Below the pieces are notes generated by a model. The model had not been told where the DNA came from. It made no database searches and saw only the letters and a list, made by a program, of their open reading frames with translations. DNA of 64,000 bases. Origin: Planctomycetaceae bacterium. Lineage in GTDB: Bacteria; Planctomycetota; Planctomycetia; Planctomycetales; Planctomycetaceae. Both the position numbers and the translations under genes were made by a program. The stretch spans positions 310,001 through 374,000 of the forward strand of contig JAKFWC010000023.1 in the NCBI GenBank assembly GCA_021732975.1, in the 5' to 3' direction. The first letter of the stretch is position 1, and each line of letters opens with the position of its first letter. Below are positions 35,219 to 43,486 of the stretch, piece after piece.

Positions 35219-36643
35219 TTACGCCTGCGGTTCAGTCATGCTCCACGGGTCAAGGGCTTTCGTCAATTGGTCTTCCGGCAGGATGTTTTGCTCGCGACAG
35301 AGTTCGCGGATGGTCTGGCCGCTCTTGAAGGCTTCCTTGGCGAGAGCGGACGCCTTTTCGTAGCCGACGTACGGATTAAGACTCGTCACCATGGCCAGGG
35401 ATTGCTCTACTGACGCCTCACAGGCTTCAACGTTGGCTGTCATGTCGATGGCGCACAGATCGACGAACGCGGTTGTTCCCTGGGCGAGAAGTTGTACGCT
35501 TTCCAGTGTCGTCTGCCCCATCACGGGCATCATGATGTTGAGCTGGAATTGCCCACCGGTCGCACCGCTGAACGCCACCGTTTGATCATTCCCGATCACC
35601 CGCGCGGCGACTTGCATCAGGCTTTCACACATCACGGGGTTGACCTTGCCCGGCATGATCGAACTCCCCGGCTGACGGTCCGGCAGCATCACTTCATAGA
35701 ACCCGCACCGCGGGCCACTTCCTAGCCAGCGGATGTTGTTGGCGACGTTGAACAGCGTCGTCGCAATCGCCCGCAGTTGGCCGTGGCACTCCACCAACCC
35801 ATCTCGCTGAGCATTCGCTTCAAAGTGGTTTTCCGCCTCGAAGAAGCCGAGCCCGGTTTCTGCTGCAAGAGCCTCACACGTCCGTTTGGCGAACTCAGGA
35901 TGCGTGTTAATCCCGGTTCCCACCGCGGTCCCGCCGACGGGTAATTCGAGCACGGGTTTGATCGCCTTGTGGGCCCGATCGAGCGACAGGTGCAGTTGCC
36001 GCGCGAACCCGCCGAATTCCTGACCAAGCCGCAACGGCGTGGCGTCGGCCAAGTGCGTGCGGCCGATTTTGATGATCTTGTCCCACGCTTTAGCCTTCTC
36101 GGCGAGGACATCGGCAAATTTTTGCAGTGCAGGGATCAACTTCTGCTGAATTGCCATCGCGACGGCCACATGGATCGCGGTTGGGAAAGTGTCATTGGTG
36201 CTTTGCCCCATGTTGACATGGTCGTTGGGGTGAACCGGTTTCTTCTGGTCGAAGCGATCGCCGCCGGTGATCTCGATCGCGCGGTTCGAGATCACCTCGT
36301 TGACGTTCATGTTGCTCGAGGTTCCTGAGCCCGTCTGAAACACGTCGATCGGGAACTCGCCATCGAACTTCCCGGCCGCGACTTCCTTCGCCGCGGCGAG
36401 CATCGCTTCGACCTGGGCATCCTTGAGCGGGTTCTTGCCGGTGCCGGTGAGCTTCTTCAGGTCCCGATTCGCCACCCCCGCGGCCCACTTCACCAACCCC
36501 ATCGCATGGATGAGGTCCGGGCACAACGTCCAGCCGGAAACCGGAAAATTCTCGACGGCCCGCTGCGTCTGCGCCCCGTAGTACGCCTGGGCTGGAACTT
36601 GGACATCCCCCATCGAATCATGTTCGGTACGAAACTGGCTCAT
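35219..36643 (-). CDS. fumC: Class II fumarate hydratase
   Basis: 474 residues, the full fumarase/aspartase length. The family signature GSSIMPGKVNPV lies near residue 325; the substrate motifs GSGTSSNMNVNEV and HPNDHVNMGQSTND are intact. It interconverts fumarate and malate in the TCA cycle, without an iron-sulfur cluster. The ATG at 36643 is the first possible start. Confidence 0.97.
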   Translation of the reverse strand: MSQFRTEHDSMGDVQVPAQAYYGAQTQRAVENFPVSGWTLCPDLIHAMGLVKWAAGVANRDLKKLTGTGKNPLKDAQVEAMLAAAKEVAAGKFDGEFPIDVFQTGSGTSSNMNVNEVISNRAIEITGGDRFDQKKPVHPNDHVNMGQSTNDTFPTAIHVAVAMAIQQKLIPALQKFADVLAEKAKAWDKIIKIGRTHLADATPLRLGQEFGGFARQLHLSLDRAHKAIKPVLELPVGGTAVGTGINTHPEFAKRTCEALAAETGLGFFEAENHFEANAQRDGLVECHGQLRAIATTLFNVANNIRWLGSGPRCGFYEVMLPDRQPGSSIMPGKVNPVMCESLMQVAARVIGNDQTVAFSGATGGQFQLNIMMPVMGQTTLESVQLLAQGTTAFVDLCAIDMTANVEACEASVEQSLAMVTSLNPYVGYEKASALAKEAFKSGQTIRELCREQNILPEDQLTKALDPWSMTEPQA

Positions 36644-36928
36644 CGTGCTCGCTCAAGGAAAAGGGCCGCGAAACGGATTTCTCCCGTCAAGCATACCCCA
36701 CCCGCCGACAGAGAACCAATCCGGCCGTCGATCGAAAGCCCCATTCAGGCCGATAGGAACAGTTCGACATGAGGATGCGCCGTCATCCTACGATCCGTAG
36801 AATCCGCAACACTGCGGTGGTTCACCAATCGGAAACCACGCCGTCTGGTTTTGCTTGAAGGCGTTCAAGCTCTTTGTCGACGAATCCCGGATGGGGTTGT
36901 CGATTCGTGATTTGGGGAGCTTCGGTTC

Positions 36929-38083
36929 GTGGACTTGCCGCGGAAGGTGTTTTTGGCGCTGGTGGGAGTGCTGCTGGGGCTGGGGCTGCTCATGGTCTAC
37001 AGCTCGAGTATCACGTCGCGGCCCACGGAGTTTGAGTGGGTTCATCTACGGCGGCATCTCGCGGCGGCGGGGGTGGGCATCGTGCTGGCGACCGTCGCTT
37101 TTACGCGGTCGGAAAAATTCTGGCGTGTGACGGCTCCCATCTGGTTTGGGCTGACGATGCTGCTGTTAATCGCCGTGCTCATTCCCGGACTCGGCACCAA
37201 GGTGAAAGGGGCGCACCGTTGGATTCGCATCGCAGGGGTATCGGTGCAGCCCTCGGAAATTGCCAAAATTGTCGTGCCGATGATGACGTGCTGGCTGCTG
37301 TCACGATCGGCAGAAAGTCAGCGGACTTGGCGTGAATTGTTGTGGGTTCTATCACCCACATTGATTGCTGCGCCATTAGTGCTCATCGAACCCGACCTCG
37401 GTACGGCGGCGTTTCTCGTGCTGGGAACCGCGGTGGCGTTATGGGTGAGCGGTTGGCCGTTGCGCCATTTCGCGGCGGGATTGCTGCTGGTCTTCCCGAT
37501 GGCGCTCGGCTTTTTGTTCCTCAAGCCGTATCAGCAACGCCGTATTGTTGGGTTTCTCGAAACGTGGAGTGATCTCGACGCGGCACCGTATCAGATCCGG
37601 CAATCGCTCGTGTCCCTTGGTGCCGGTGGCTTATGGGGTGAGGGGTTGGGGAAAGGGTTTCAGAAGCTCAGTTTTCTTCCAGAAGCGAATACCGATTTCG
37701 TCTTCGCCGTGATGGGAGAGGAACTCGGTCTCGTCGGGACGCTGGGCTTGCTGGCGGTCTGGAGTGGATTGTATCTCTCGGGGGTGCGTCTGCTGTCGGT
37801 CCTCGATTTCCGTTCGTTTGCGTTTCGGACGGGATTCACGTTGTTGACGATGTTCGTGGTACAAGCCCTGATGAATGTGGCCGTGGTGACCGCGATGGTG
37901 CCGCCGAAGGGGATTTCGCATCCGCTGCTCAGTGCCGGTGGCAGCAATCTCGTGGGGAGTTTGTTGTTGCTGGGGATCGTCGGCAGCTTGTTGCGAACTT
38001 CCGGCGTGAGCGAAGCCGTCGTTACCGAGCAAGATGATCAACCTGCATCGTCGCCGGGGATGCCCTCAGGCGTCGCAGCATGA
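36929..38083 (+). CDS. ftsW: Cell-division/elongation glycosyltransferase, FtsW/RodA/SpoVE family
   Basis: 384 residues with about ten membrane helices. Family motifs are present: GAHRWIRIAGVSVQPSEIAK, LVLIEPDLGTAAFL, FLPEANTDFVFAVMGEELG and the C-terminal GISHPLLSAGGSNL. These proteins polymerise peptidoglycan glycan strands from lipid II. The start codon is GTG (36929). The murG gene overlaps its end by four bases (ATGA), which favours FtsW over RodA. Confidence 0.93.
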   Translation: MDLPRKVFLALVGVLLGLGLLMVYSSSITSRPTEFEWVHLRRHLAAAGVGIVLATVAFTRSEKFWRVTAPIWFGLTMLLLIAVLIPGLGTKVKGAHRWIRIAGVSVQPSEIAKIVVPMMTCWLLSRSAESQRTWRELLWVLSPTLIAAPLVLIEPDLGTAAFLVLGTAVALWVSGWPLRHFAAGLLLVFPMALGFLFLKPYQQRRIVGFLETWSDLDAAPYQIRQSLVSLGAGGLWGEGLGKGFQKLSFLPEANTDFVFAVMGEELGLVGTLGLLAVWSGLYLSGVRLLSVLDFRSFAFRTGFTLLTMFVVQALMNVAVVTAMVPPKGISHPLLSAGGSNLVGSLLLLGIVGSLLRTSGVSEAVVTEQDDQPASSPGMPSGVAA

Positions 38084-39198
38084 GTGCTGTCGTGCCGGAT
38101 GCGATCGATGTTTTGTTCGCCGGTGGTGGTTCGGGTGGACATCTCTTTCCCGGACTGGCCGTCGCAGCGGCATTGGCACGTTTACGTCCCGAGTGGCGAT
38201 TGCATTTCGTCGGTAGCGACCGCACCGTTGAGTCGCGAATCATGCAGGCCCAACCGTGGCCGCATACGCCGTTACCGGTGATGTCACCCGCACAGATCGT
38301 GAAGCGACCAATTTCTTTCGTGTCGTCCAACTGGCGAGCATGGCAAACGGTCCAACAGTTCTGGCGAACGCAACCCCCTAAAGTGGTGGTGGGACTCGGC
38401 GGGTTCGCGAGCGTGCCGGGGTTATGGGTCGCATCCCGAAAGCGGACACCGATCGTGCTGTTGGAACAAAACGCGATTCCCGGGCGAGCCACGCGCTGGT
38501 TCGCGAAGAAGGCCGCGGCCGTGTGTCTGGGGTTTGAGGAAGCCGCTGTCGAACTTCCGGCAAGAACGAAGCCCATCGCGACCGGCAACCCCGTGCGCGA
38601 GGATGTCGCTGCGTTGTTTTCCTCGACGTATGCCTCTGACAAAAAGCGGTTGCTGGTCCTCGGTGGCAGCCAGGGGGCCAGTGGATTGAATCAAGCCATG
38701 GCCACGTGGGTGAAGGCGCGCCCCGACGACCTCCGCGACTGGCAGGTCGTGCATCAAGCGGGACCGCATGCCGTCGCCGAGCTGGTACAGGCGTATCACG
38801 ACGCCGGTGTCTCCGCGCGGGTGGATGAATTCATCGGCGACATGGCCGCGGAGTATCGTGTGGCGAGCATGGTGATTTCCCGCGCTGGGGCAACGACACT
38901 TTCCGAACTGGCGTGTGCGGGCCGACCGGCGATCCTCATCCCGTTCCCGCACGCGGCCGATGACCATCAGCGTCGGAATGCGCAGTGGTTTGTGCAATCG
39001 GGCGCGGCGGCGTGTGTGGAACAGCAGACTTCACCCGACGCGACCGCAGCGATGTTGTCGCAGCAATGGGCCGCGATCGTCACTCAACAGGACCGTCTTG
39101 CGACCATGTCGCAGGCGATGCGACAACGTGCTCACCCCGATGCCGCCGAACAGGTCGCCCGGATCATTGTCGACTTGGCGACAAGTGATGCGACATAA
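38080..39198 (+). CDS. murG: UDP-GlcNAc:lipid I GlcNAc transferase
   Basis: 372 residues of the GT28 family. N-terminal glycine loop FAGGGSGGHLFPGLAVA, GLGGFASVPGLW, EQNAIPGRATRW, the C-domain LVLGGSQGASGLN and the UDP-GlcNAc-binding SRAGATTLSELAC are all present. It makes lipid II on the inner face of the membrane. Its translation is coupled to ftsW. The C-terminal PFPHAADDHQ follows the usual motif. Confidence 0.96.
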   Translation: MSAVVPDAIDVLFAGGGSGGHLFPGLAVAAALARLRPEWRLHFVGSDRTVESRIMQAQPWPHTPLPVMSPAQIVKRPISFVSSNWRAWQTVQQFWRTQPPKVVVGLGGFASVPGLWVASRKRTPIVLLEQNAIPGRATRWFAKKAAAVCLGFEEAAVELPARTKPIATGNPVREDVAALFSSTYASDKKRLLVLGGSQGASGLNQAMATWVKARPDDLRDWQVVHQAGPHAVAELVQAYHDAGVSARVDEFIGDMAAEYRVASMVISRAGATTLSELACAGRPAILIPFPHAADDHQRRNAQWFVQSGAAACVEQQTSPDATAAMLSQQWAAIVTQQDRLATMSQAMRQRAHPDAAEQVARIIVDLATSDAT

Positions 39199-39235
39199 TC
39201 CTTAACCAGCCCGTAGCGCGAGCAAGGGCGAACAT

Positions 39236-39363
39236 GTTGTGCGCGGGACTCCCGACACCGCACACTGCCGATCGCAGGTCTCCTGAGTTGGCGGAAGACG
39301 TGATCCACACGTCTGGAGACCTTCGGTCATTACCGGTGCGGGGTCAGGAGACCCGCGCACAAC
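39236..39363. repeat. Nested palindromic element between murG and the epimerase gene
   Basis: The outer arms 39236-39263 and 39336-39363 (core GTTGTGCGCGGG) are inverted copies with a few mismatches. Inside lies a second pair, AGGTCTCC / GGAGACCT (39276-39283 and 39315-39322), with AGACGTG/CACGTCT in the loop. It occupies most of the 199-bp gap between two genes on the same strand. Confidence 0.75.
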
Positions 39364-39397
39364 AGCGCTGGGTCAAACTTCAGAAGGACAATCAACG

Positions 39398-40405
39398 GTG
39401 CAACGAACCGACAACGATGTGATGCTGGTGACCGGCGCAACCGGTCTGGTGGGAAGCCATGTGGTCGAGCGGGCTCGCAACGAAGGTTGGCGGGTGCAGG
39501 CTCTGGTGCGCTCACCGTCGGCTGCGGGCTATCTAAAAGACATGGGAGCAGAACTGCTCATCGGCGATTTTTCCGATAGCGAGTCCGTTGCCAAAGCCGC
39601 GACCGAGGCGACTGTCATTGTCCACTGTGCAGCGAAGGTCGGCGAATGGGGACCGATTGACGGGTTCCGCCAGATCAACGTCCGCGGTTTGGAAGCCCTG
39701 CTGGATGCTGCCGAAAAGTCGGGCAAGTTGAAACGCTTCGTGCATGTCAGTTCCCTCGGCGTATACGAAGCCCGCGATCACTACGGGACCGATGAAGACG
39801 AACCGCCCAATCTGGCGGGCATTGATGGTTACACGCGGACCAAAGTCGAGTCCGAGCAACTGGTCCTGCAGCATGTCAAAGAGAAACGCCTGCCTGCCGT
39901 GGTCGTGCGACCGGGCTTCATCTATGGTCCGCGCGATCGCACGATTGTTCCCCAACTGATGCAGCGACTGAAGACGCAAAAGTTCGCGTACCTCGGCTCG
40001 CCCGACAAGCTGATGAACAATACCTACGTCGGCAACCTCGTCGACGCGATCTTTCTGGCGATTGAAAAGGACAGTGTGCTCGGCCAGGTCTTCAACATCA
40101 CCGACCCGCGGCTGGTGACGAAGAAAGAGTTCATGGAAACCATTGCGAAAACGGCCGGCGCACCGCTGCCGACGGCCGTCGTACCCATCGGCGTCGCCCG
40201 ATTTCTGGCGAAGATGCTGGAAGGGCTGTATCACCTGCTCGGCAAAAAAGAAGCCCCGCTCCTCAGCAGCGCCCGCATCAAATTCCTCGGCCTCAACCTC
40301 GACTACAGCATCGACCGCGCTCGTCGGTTACTGGGCTACAGCCCCAAGTTTGATTTCGCGGAAGCCATGCCATTGACGGTGCAGCAGTTTATGGAACATC
40401 CCTAA
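39398..40405 (+). CDS. NAD-dependent epimerase/dehydratase, 3-beta-HSD-like
   Basis: 335 residues of the extended SDR fold. Rossmann loop VTGATGLVGSHVV, HVSSLGVYEARDHYG and the catalytic YTRTK (GIDGYTRTKVESEQL) are present, as is PGFIYGPRDRT. These act on sugar nucleotides, sterols or hopanoid intermediates. The start is a GTG (39398) with an AGAAGGA ribosome-binding site; the next ATG is eight codons later. It follows murG but is separated by a repeat element. Confidence 0.85.
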   Translation: MQRTDNDVMLVTGATGLVGSHVVERARNEGWRVQALVRSPSAAGYLKDMGAELLIGDFSDSESVAKAATEATVIVHCAAKVGEWGPIDGFRQINVRGLEALLDAAEKSGKLKRFVHVSSLGVYEARDHYGTDEDEPPNLAGIDGYTRTKVESEQLVLQHVKEKRLPAVVVRPGFIYGPRDRTIVPQLMQRLKTQKFAYLGSPDKLMNNTYVGNLVDAIFLAIEKDSVLGQVFNITDPRLVTKKEFMETIAKTAGAPLPTAVVPIGVARFLAKMLEGLYHLLGKKEAPLLSSARIKFLGLNLDYSIDRARRLLGYSPKFDFAEAMPLTVQQFMEHP

Positions 40406-40414
40406 CGTCCACAA

Positions 40415-40741
40415 TCATTCTGCGATGTCGATTTCATCGGGGCGAAGCCAATCTTGGCCTGATCCGCGGATGGCGACAACCTCCACCGTGTCCTCGTGAA
40501 TGCTGAAGACGAGCCGATAGGGTAATTCACGTCGAGTCTTGAATGACTGCTGTTTCAGTTTGATGCCGATCTGTTCCGACTCGTCCGCGCTGGGACACTC
40601 CGTTGCTGACTGTGACAATCGCAACAGTGCGGTTTCAAATGCCAACAGCCACCGTTCGGCTCCGACAGCAGATCGAGATTGAATCTACTCGTGAATCGCG
40701 CGGATGTCGCGCTCCGCACGGCGGGAGAGTAACACCCGCAT
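40415..40741 (-). pseudogene. ParE/RelE-type toxin gene with an in-frame amber codon
   Basis: Reading from the ATG at 40741 gives MRVLLSRRAERDIRAIHE, then TAG at codon 19 (40687-40685), then IQSRSAVGAERWLLAFETAL and so on to a natural stop at 40415. The two halves together form a complete ParE/RelE fold of about 108 positions (N-terminal RAERDIRAIHE, central SAVGAERWL, C-terminal YRLVFSIHEDTVEVVAIR). The TAG stands where the family has a Tyr (IHEYI-type), so one base change from TAC or TAT explains it. It starts 2 bp after the antitoxin stop. It is a dead toxin, a sequencing error or a stop-codon read-through; the reading frame beyond is otherwise free of damage. Confidence 0.8.
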
Positions 40742-40743
40742 GG

Positions 40744-40980
40744 TCAACTCGGTTTGGTCGTGGCACGCAGTTCACGGATAACATCTTCAACCGGTCGCAC
40801 TCGGCCAGCCTCCACATCCGCCAATCCCTCACGGATCGCAGCGATCGTTTCTTCCTGTTCGCGCCACCGGGCTAACGCCTCTTCGGGCGACATCTGTTCG
40901 ACGGCTGATGAAGCGAGTTGTCTTCCAACGAACTCGTGAAAACTTTCCAGCAGTGTCGGCGATGACGTGGACATAGGCAT
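40744..40980 (-). CDS. Antitoxin of a ParDE-like module
   Basis: 78 residues, or 76 from the second ATG. It is helical and charged, with the antitoxin tail GLADVEAGRVRPVEDVIREL, the typical ParD-type toxin-binding region. The toxin gene starts 2 bp downstream. The C-terminal RATTKPS may be disordered. It would neutralise the toxin and probably represses the operon; there is no obvious operator palindrome in the short upstream gap. Confidence 0.8.
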   Translation of the reverse strand: MPMSTSSPTLLESFHEFVGRQLASSAVEQMSPEEALARWREQEETIAAIREGLADVEAGRVRPVEDVIRELRATTKPS

Positions 40981-41055
40981 TCCGTATTGAAGTGACCTTC
41001 AATCAGAATAGCCGACGGCTTAATCGGCGACAATCTGTTCTTGTTGCCGCAGACA

Positions 41056-42108
41056 TCACGCGTGCAGATGCAGCTTCTGCTTGCCGTCGGCTTGGGATTG
41101 CCAGTACCAATGTCCGAGGTGGCGGAGTTTGCCGGGTTCTTCGGGGAGTTCGACGAACAGGAACGGATCGGCGGCGACGACCGTCATCGGCACGATGAAC
41201 AACGGGATGATCTTCGCGATGGTCAGCGGCACGGAAGCCATGCCCGCGACACCGGCAATTGGGGCCGCGTAATTAAGCATTTCCTGGAACATGTAGCTTA
41301 ACTCCAGGCCGAATGTCGCCCAGCGGCCGAGCCAGGTGCTGTGCTCGGGCATCTGTGTGAAGGAACAGCCGAAGCGTTGCCGTTCGATTTCCGCATGCAT
41401 TGCGGCGATCGCCCGCTTCTTGGCGTCACGGCGGGCTTGCCGATAGAACGCCGACATCCGTTGACCGGCACGATAGAACCGCATGCCGAGTGTGTAGCAC
41501 GCGTGACCGATCATGCCCGGCACGCGCGTCGCGCCGAGCAGGCCGCGATAGAACCATCGCCAGCGCAACGCTTGCTGCTGGGCGGTCGCGATCCGGCGTT
41601 GGGCCTCGGCGTGGACTTCCGCCGCCGTCAACGGAAGCGGCAGGCCCTCTTCATTGACTTCGTCACCGAATAGCGGGACGCCGTACCAGATGGTGGCATC
41701 AGGATGGAGCGTGTTCGCGCGGGTTAAGGCGTGGTGAATTTCCTGTGGCGGATTATCCGGAATCTGGCTTGGGTTCTTGAGCAGCGTCATCACGAGATCA
41801 CTGCGGCCGTTAATCCACAGGGACTTTTCGATCAGATGGACCACGCGGTATTCGTCGACCCAGTCGGGATTGCGATCGAGAATCGTCTGCACGAACTGCG
41901 GATCGCGAATGTCGCTTTTCTTTCCTCGAAGGGCGAGTGTGACAGCGAGGCGGTTGATGCAATCGGGCTTCAACAGTTGCATCGTTTCGCGTTTCAACCC
42001 TTGCAGTCCGAAGGGGGATGATTCTTCCTCCAACCCGAAGTCGGCAACCACGGCCGGCATCTCTCGTCGTTCGTTCCGCACACGCGGCCGCTGAGCCATC
42101 TGCAACAT
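41056..42108 (-). CDS. Protein of unknown function with C-terminal membrane segments
   Basis: 350 residues. The N-terminal half (RPRVRNERREMPAVVADFG, later DPQFVQTILDRNPDWVDEYR) is soluble and Trp/Arg-rich. A helical stretch with many Arg/Ala follows at 190-250. Two hydrophobic segments are near 275-295 (AGVAGMASVPLTIAKIIPLF) and 298-318, so the C-terminus is anchored. No family is recognised. The start could also be the Met at residue 4. It stands alone, 75 bp downstream of the antitoxin start and on the same strand. Confidence 0.7.
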   Translation of the reverse strand: MLQMAQRPRVRNERREMPAVVADFGLEEESSPFGLQGLKRETMQLLKPDCINRLAVTLALRGKKSDIRDPQFVQTILDRNPDWVDEYRVVHLIEKSLWINGRSDLVMTLLKNPSQIPDNPPQEIHHALTRANTLHPDATIWYGVPLFGDEVNEEGLPLPLTAAEVHAEAQRRIATAQQQALRWRWFYRGLLGATRVPGMIGHACYTLGMRFYRAGQRMSAFYRQARRDAKKRAIAAMHAEIERQRFGCSFTQMPEHSTWLGRWATFGLELSYMFQEMLNYAAPIAGVAGMASVPLTIAKIIPLFIVPMTVVAADPFLFVELPEEPGKLRHLGHWYWQSQADGKQKLHLHA

Positions 42109-42291
42109 GATGACAAGCCTTTCTGAGAGTGATCGAGACGGAAGGGACGGGACCGCAATAGATCATCGCCTGCAGAACGCAGCATGAAGCCGTGCGGATG
42201 GCGGTTGATTATGCCGGGTTCCATTTTCAACGTCAAAACGAATCTGAGGAATCCGCGGATCACGAAGGATGGACGATTTTCTGAGTTTTGG

Positions 42292-42341
42292 GGACGCGGA
42301 GCGTCTCGGACGGGCATTCCCACGCCGAGCATGGGAACGAG
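42292..42341. repeat. Copy of a dispersed palindromic element (inverse of the one at 52801)
   Basis: The reverse complement of this 50-base stretch (starting CTCGTTCCCATGCTCGGCGT) matches 52801-52849 (CTCGTTCCCACGCTCCGCGT) at most positions, so the two are one family in opposite orientations. Each contains CCCACGC/GCGTGGG-type hairpins. It lies in the 324-bp gap between two minus-strand genes; the rest of that gap has no gene. Confidence 0.8.
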
Positions 42342-42366
42342 TTCGAGAGTTCAAATTAAGAATGCA

Positions 42367-42398
42367 GATGCCCGGCGTTGAAGACAACGCCGGGCATC
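42367..42398 (-). terminator. Hairpin downstream of the HAD phosphatase gene
   Basis: A perfect 14-bp stem (GATGCCCGGCGTTG / CAACGCCGGGCATC) with a 4-base loop lies 34 bp after the minus-strand stop. The T run that follows on the minus strand is weak (CTGCATTCTTAATTT), so termination efficiency is uncertain. The shape is otherwise that of an intrinsic terminator. Confidence 0.55.
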
Positions 42399-42432
42399 AA
42401 TTTGTGGGGCAGCCGCGATCAACGTCGCCGCA

Positions 42433-43236
42433 TCAGCCAGCCTGCATCGCGAGCAGCGGCTCTTCGTCGAAGAGATCGAGGCTGCACAGATCGTCGATGG
42501 AATCGACGATGTAATGTGGGCCGTAAGCGTAACGCTCGAGTTCCACGCGCTGCGTGCTTCCCGTCAGTACCAGGACGGTACGGTAGCCCATCTGGACGCC
42601 GCCGAGGATGTCGGTCTCCATCGTGTCGCCGATCATGACGACTTCATCGGTGGACAGCCCCAGCGCTTTGCGGGCGGCCCGCATCATGACGGGACTGGGC
42701 TTGCCGACACTGAAGGCTTTCACCCCCGTGGCCGATTCCAGCATTGCCACGAACGCTCCGCAGCCGGGACGCAGGCCGTTTTGCGTCGGACAATTTGGAT
42801 CGAGATTGGTCGCGATCAACTTGGCACCGCCGAGGACGTGTCGACCGGCGGCTTCCATCATTTCCAGTGTGAGCGTGCGTCCTTCACCGACGACCACATA
42901 ATCGGGATCGTGGTCGACGATGCTGTAACCGACTTCGTGCAAGGCGTGCAGCAGGCCCCCTTCGCCGATCACATAGGCCGTGCCGTTGGGCTTTTGCTGG
43001 GCCAGATAGCTGGCGGTCGCCATCGCACAGGTATAGATGTCTCCTTCTTCGGCGTCGATGCCGATGCGGGTCAGCTTGGTCGCCACATCGCGGCGCGTGC
43101 GCTGACTGTTGTTGGTCAGGAACAGGAACGGAATGTTGCGTTCGCGCAGTGTGGCCACGAACTTATCAGCGCCGGGAATCACTTGATGCCCGCGATAAAT
43201 CACTCCATCCATGTCGATCAGAAAACCAATAGCCAT
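42433..43236 (-). CDS. HAD-superfamily phosphatase, subclass IIA (NagD-like)
   Basis: 267 residues. The HAD nucleophile motif FLIDMDGVIYRG (Asp8, Asp10), motif II FLFLTNNSQRT and C-terminal GDTMETDILGG identify the NagD/AraL group. The cap domain is the HAD-IIA type (GLRPGCGAF). These dephosphorylate small sugar or nucleotide phosphates; the substrate is unknown. It is a single gene on the minus strand. Confidence 0.93.
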   Translation of the reverse strand: MAIGFLIDMDGVIYRGHQVIPGADKFVATLRERNIPFLFLTNNSQRTRRDVATKLTRIGIDAEEGDIYTCAMATASYLAQQKPNGTAYVIGEGGLLHALHEVGYSIVDHDPDYVVVGEGRTLTLEMMEAAGRHVLGGAKLIATNLDPNCPTQNGLRPGCGAFVAMLESATGVKAFSVGKPSPVMMRAARKALGLSTDEVVMIGDTMETDILGGVQMGYRTVLVLTGSTQRVELERYAYGPHYIVDSIDDLCSLDLFDEEPLLAMQAG

Positions 43237-43486
43237 CAGACTTCCTCAAGGCGACGCGTGCTCCGAGCGCGTTCTTAACGAGGAAATCCATTACGCAATC
43301 GACATGCCGAAACGGCTGCGTGATTTCAATGAAGATCGCTAACCTCAATCACTGTTGAGGTTATCGCATTGTAAGCGATCGGGCGGGCCAGCAAGAATCG
43401 CCTATAATTCCCGCGGTATCGGTAGTTCCACTGGCACCACGAAGGTGGCGAGGTCCATACGACTGACCCCATACCCCAGTTTCTCC

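Noticed and set aside
40415..40645. Short toxin call starting at the TTG at 40645
   Set aside because: The N-terminus of the toxin is plainly encoded upstream in the same frame, before the amber codon; the TTG start is an artefact.
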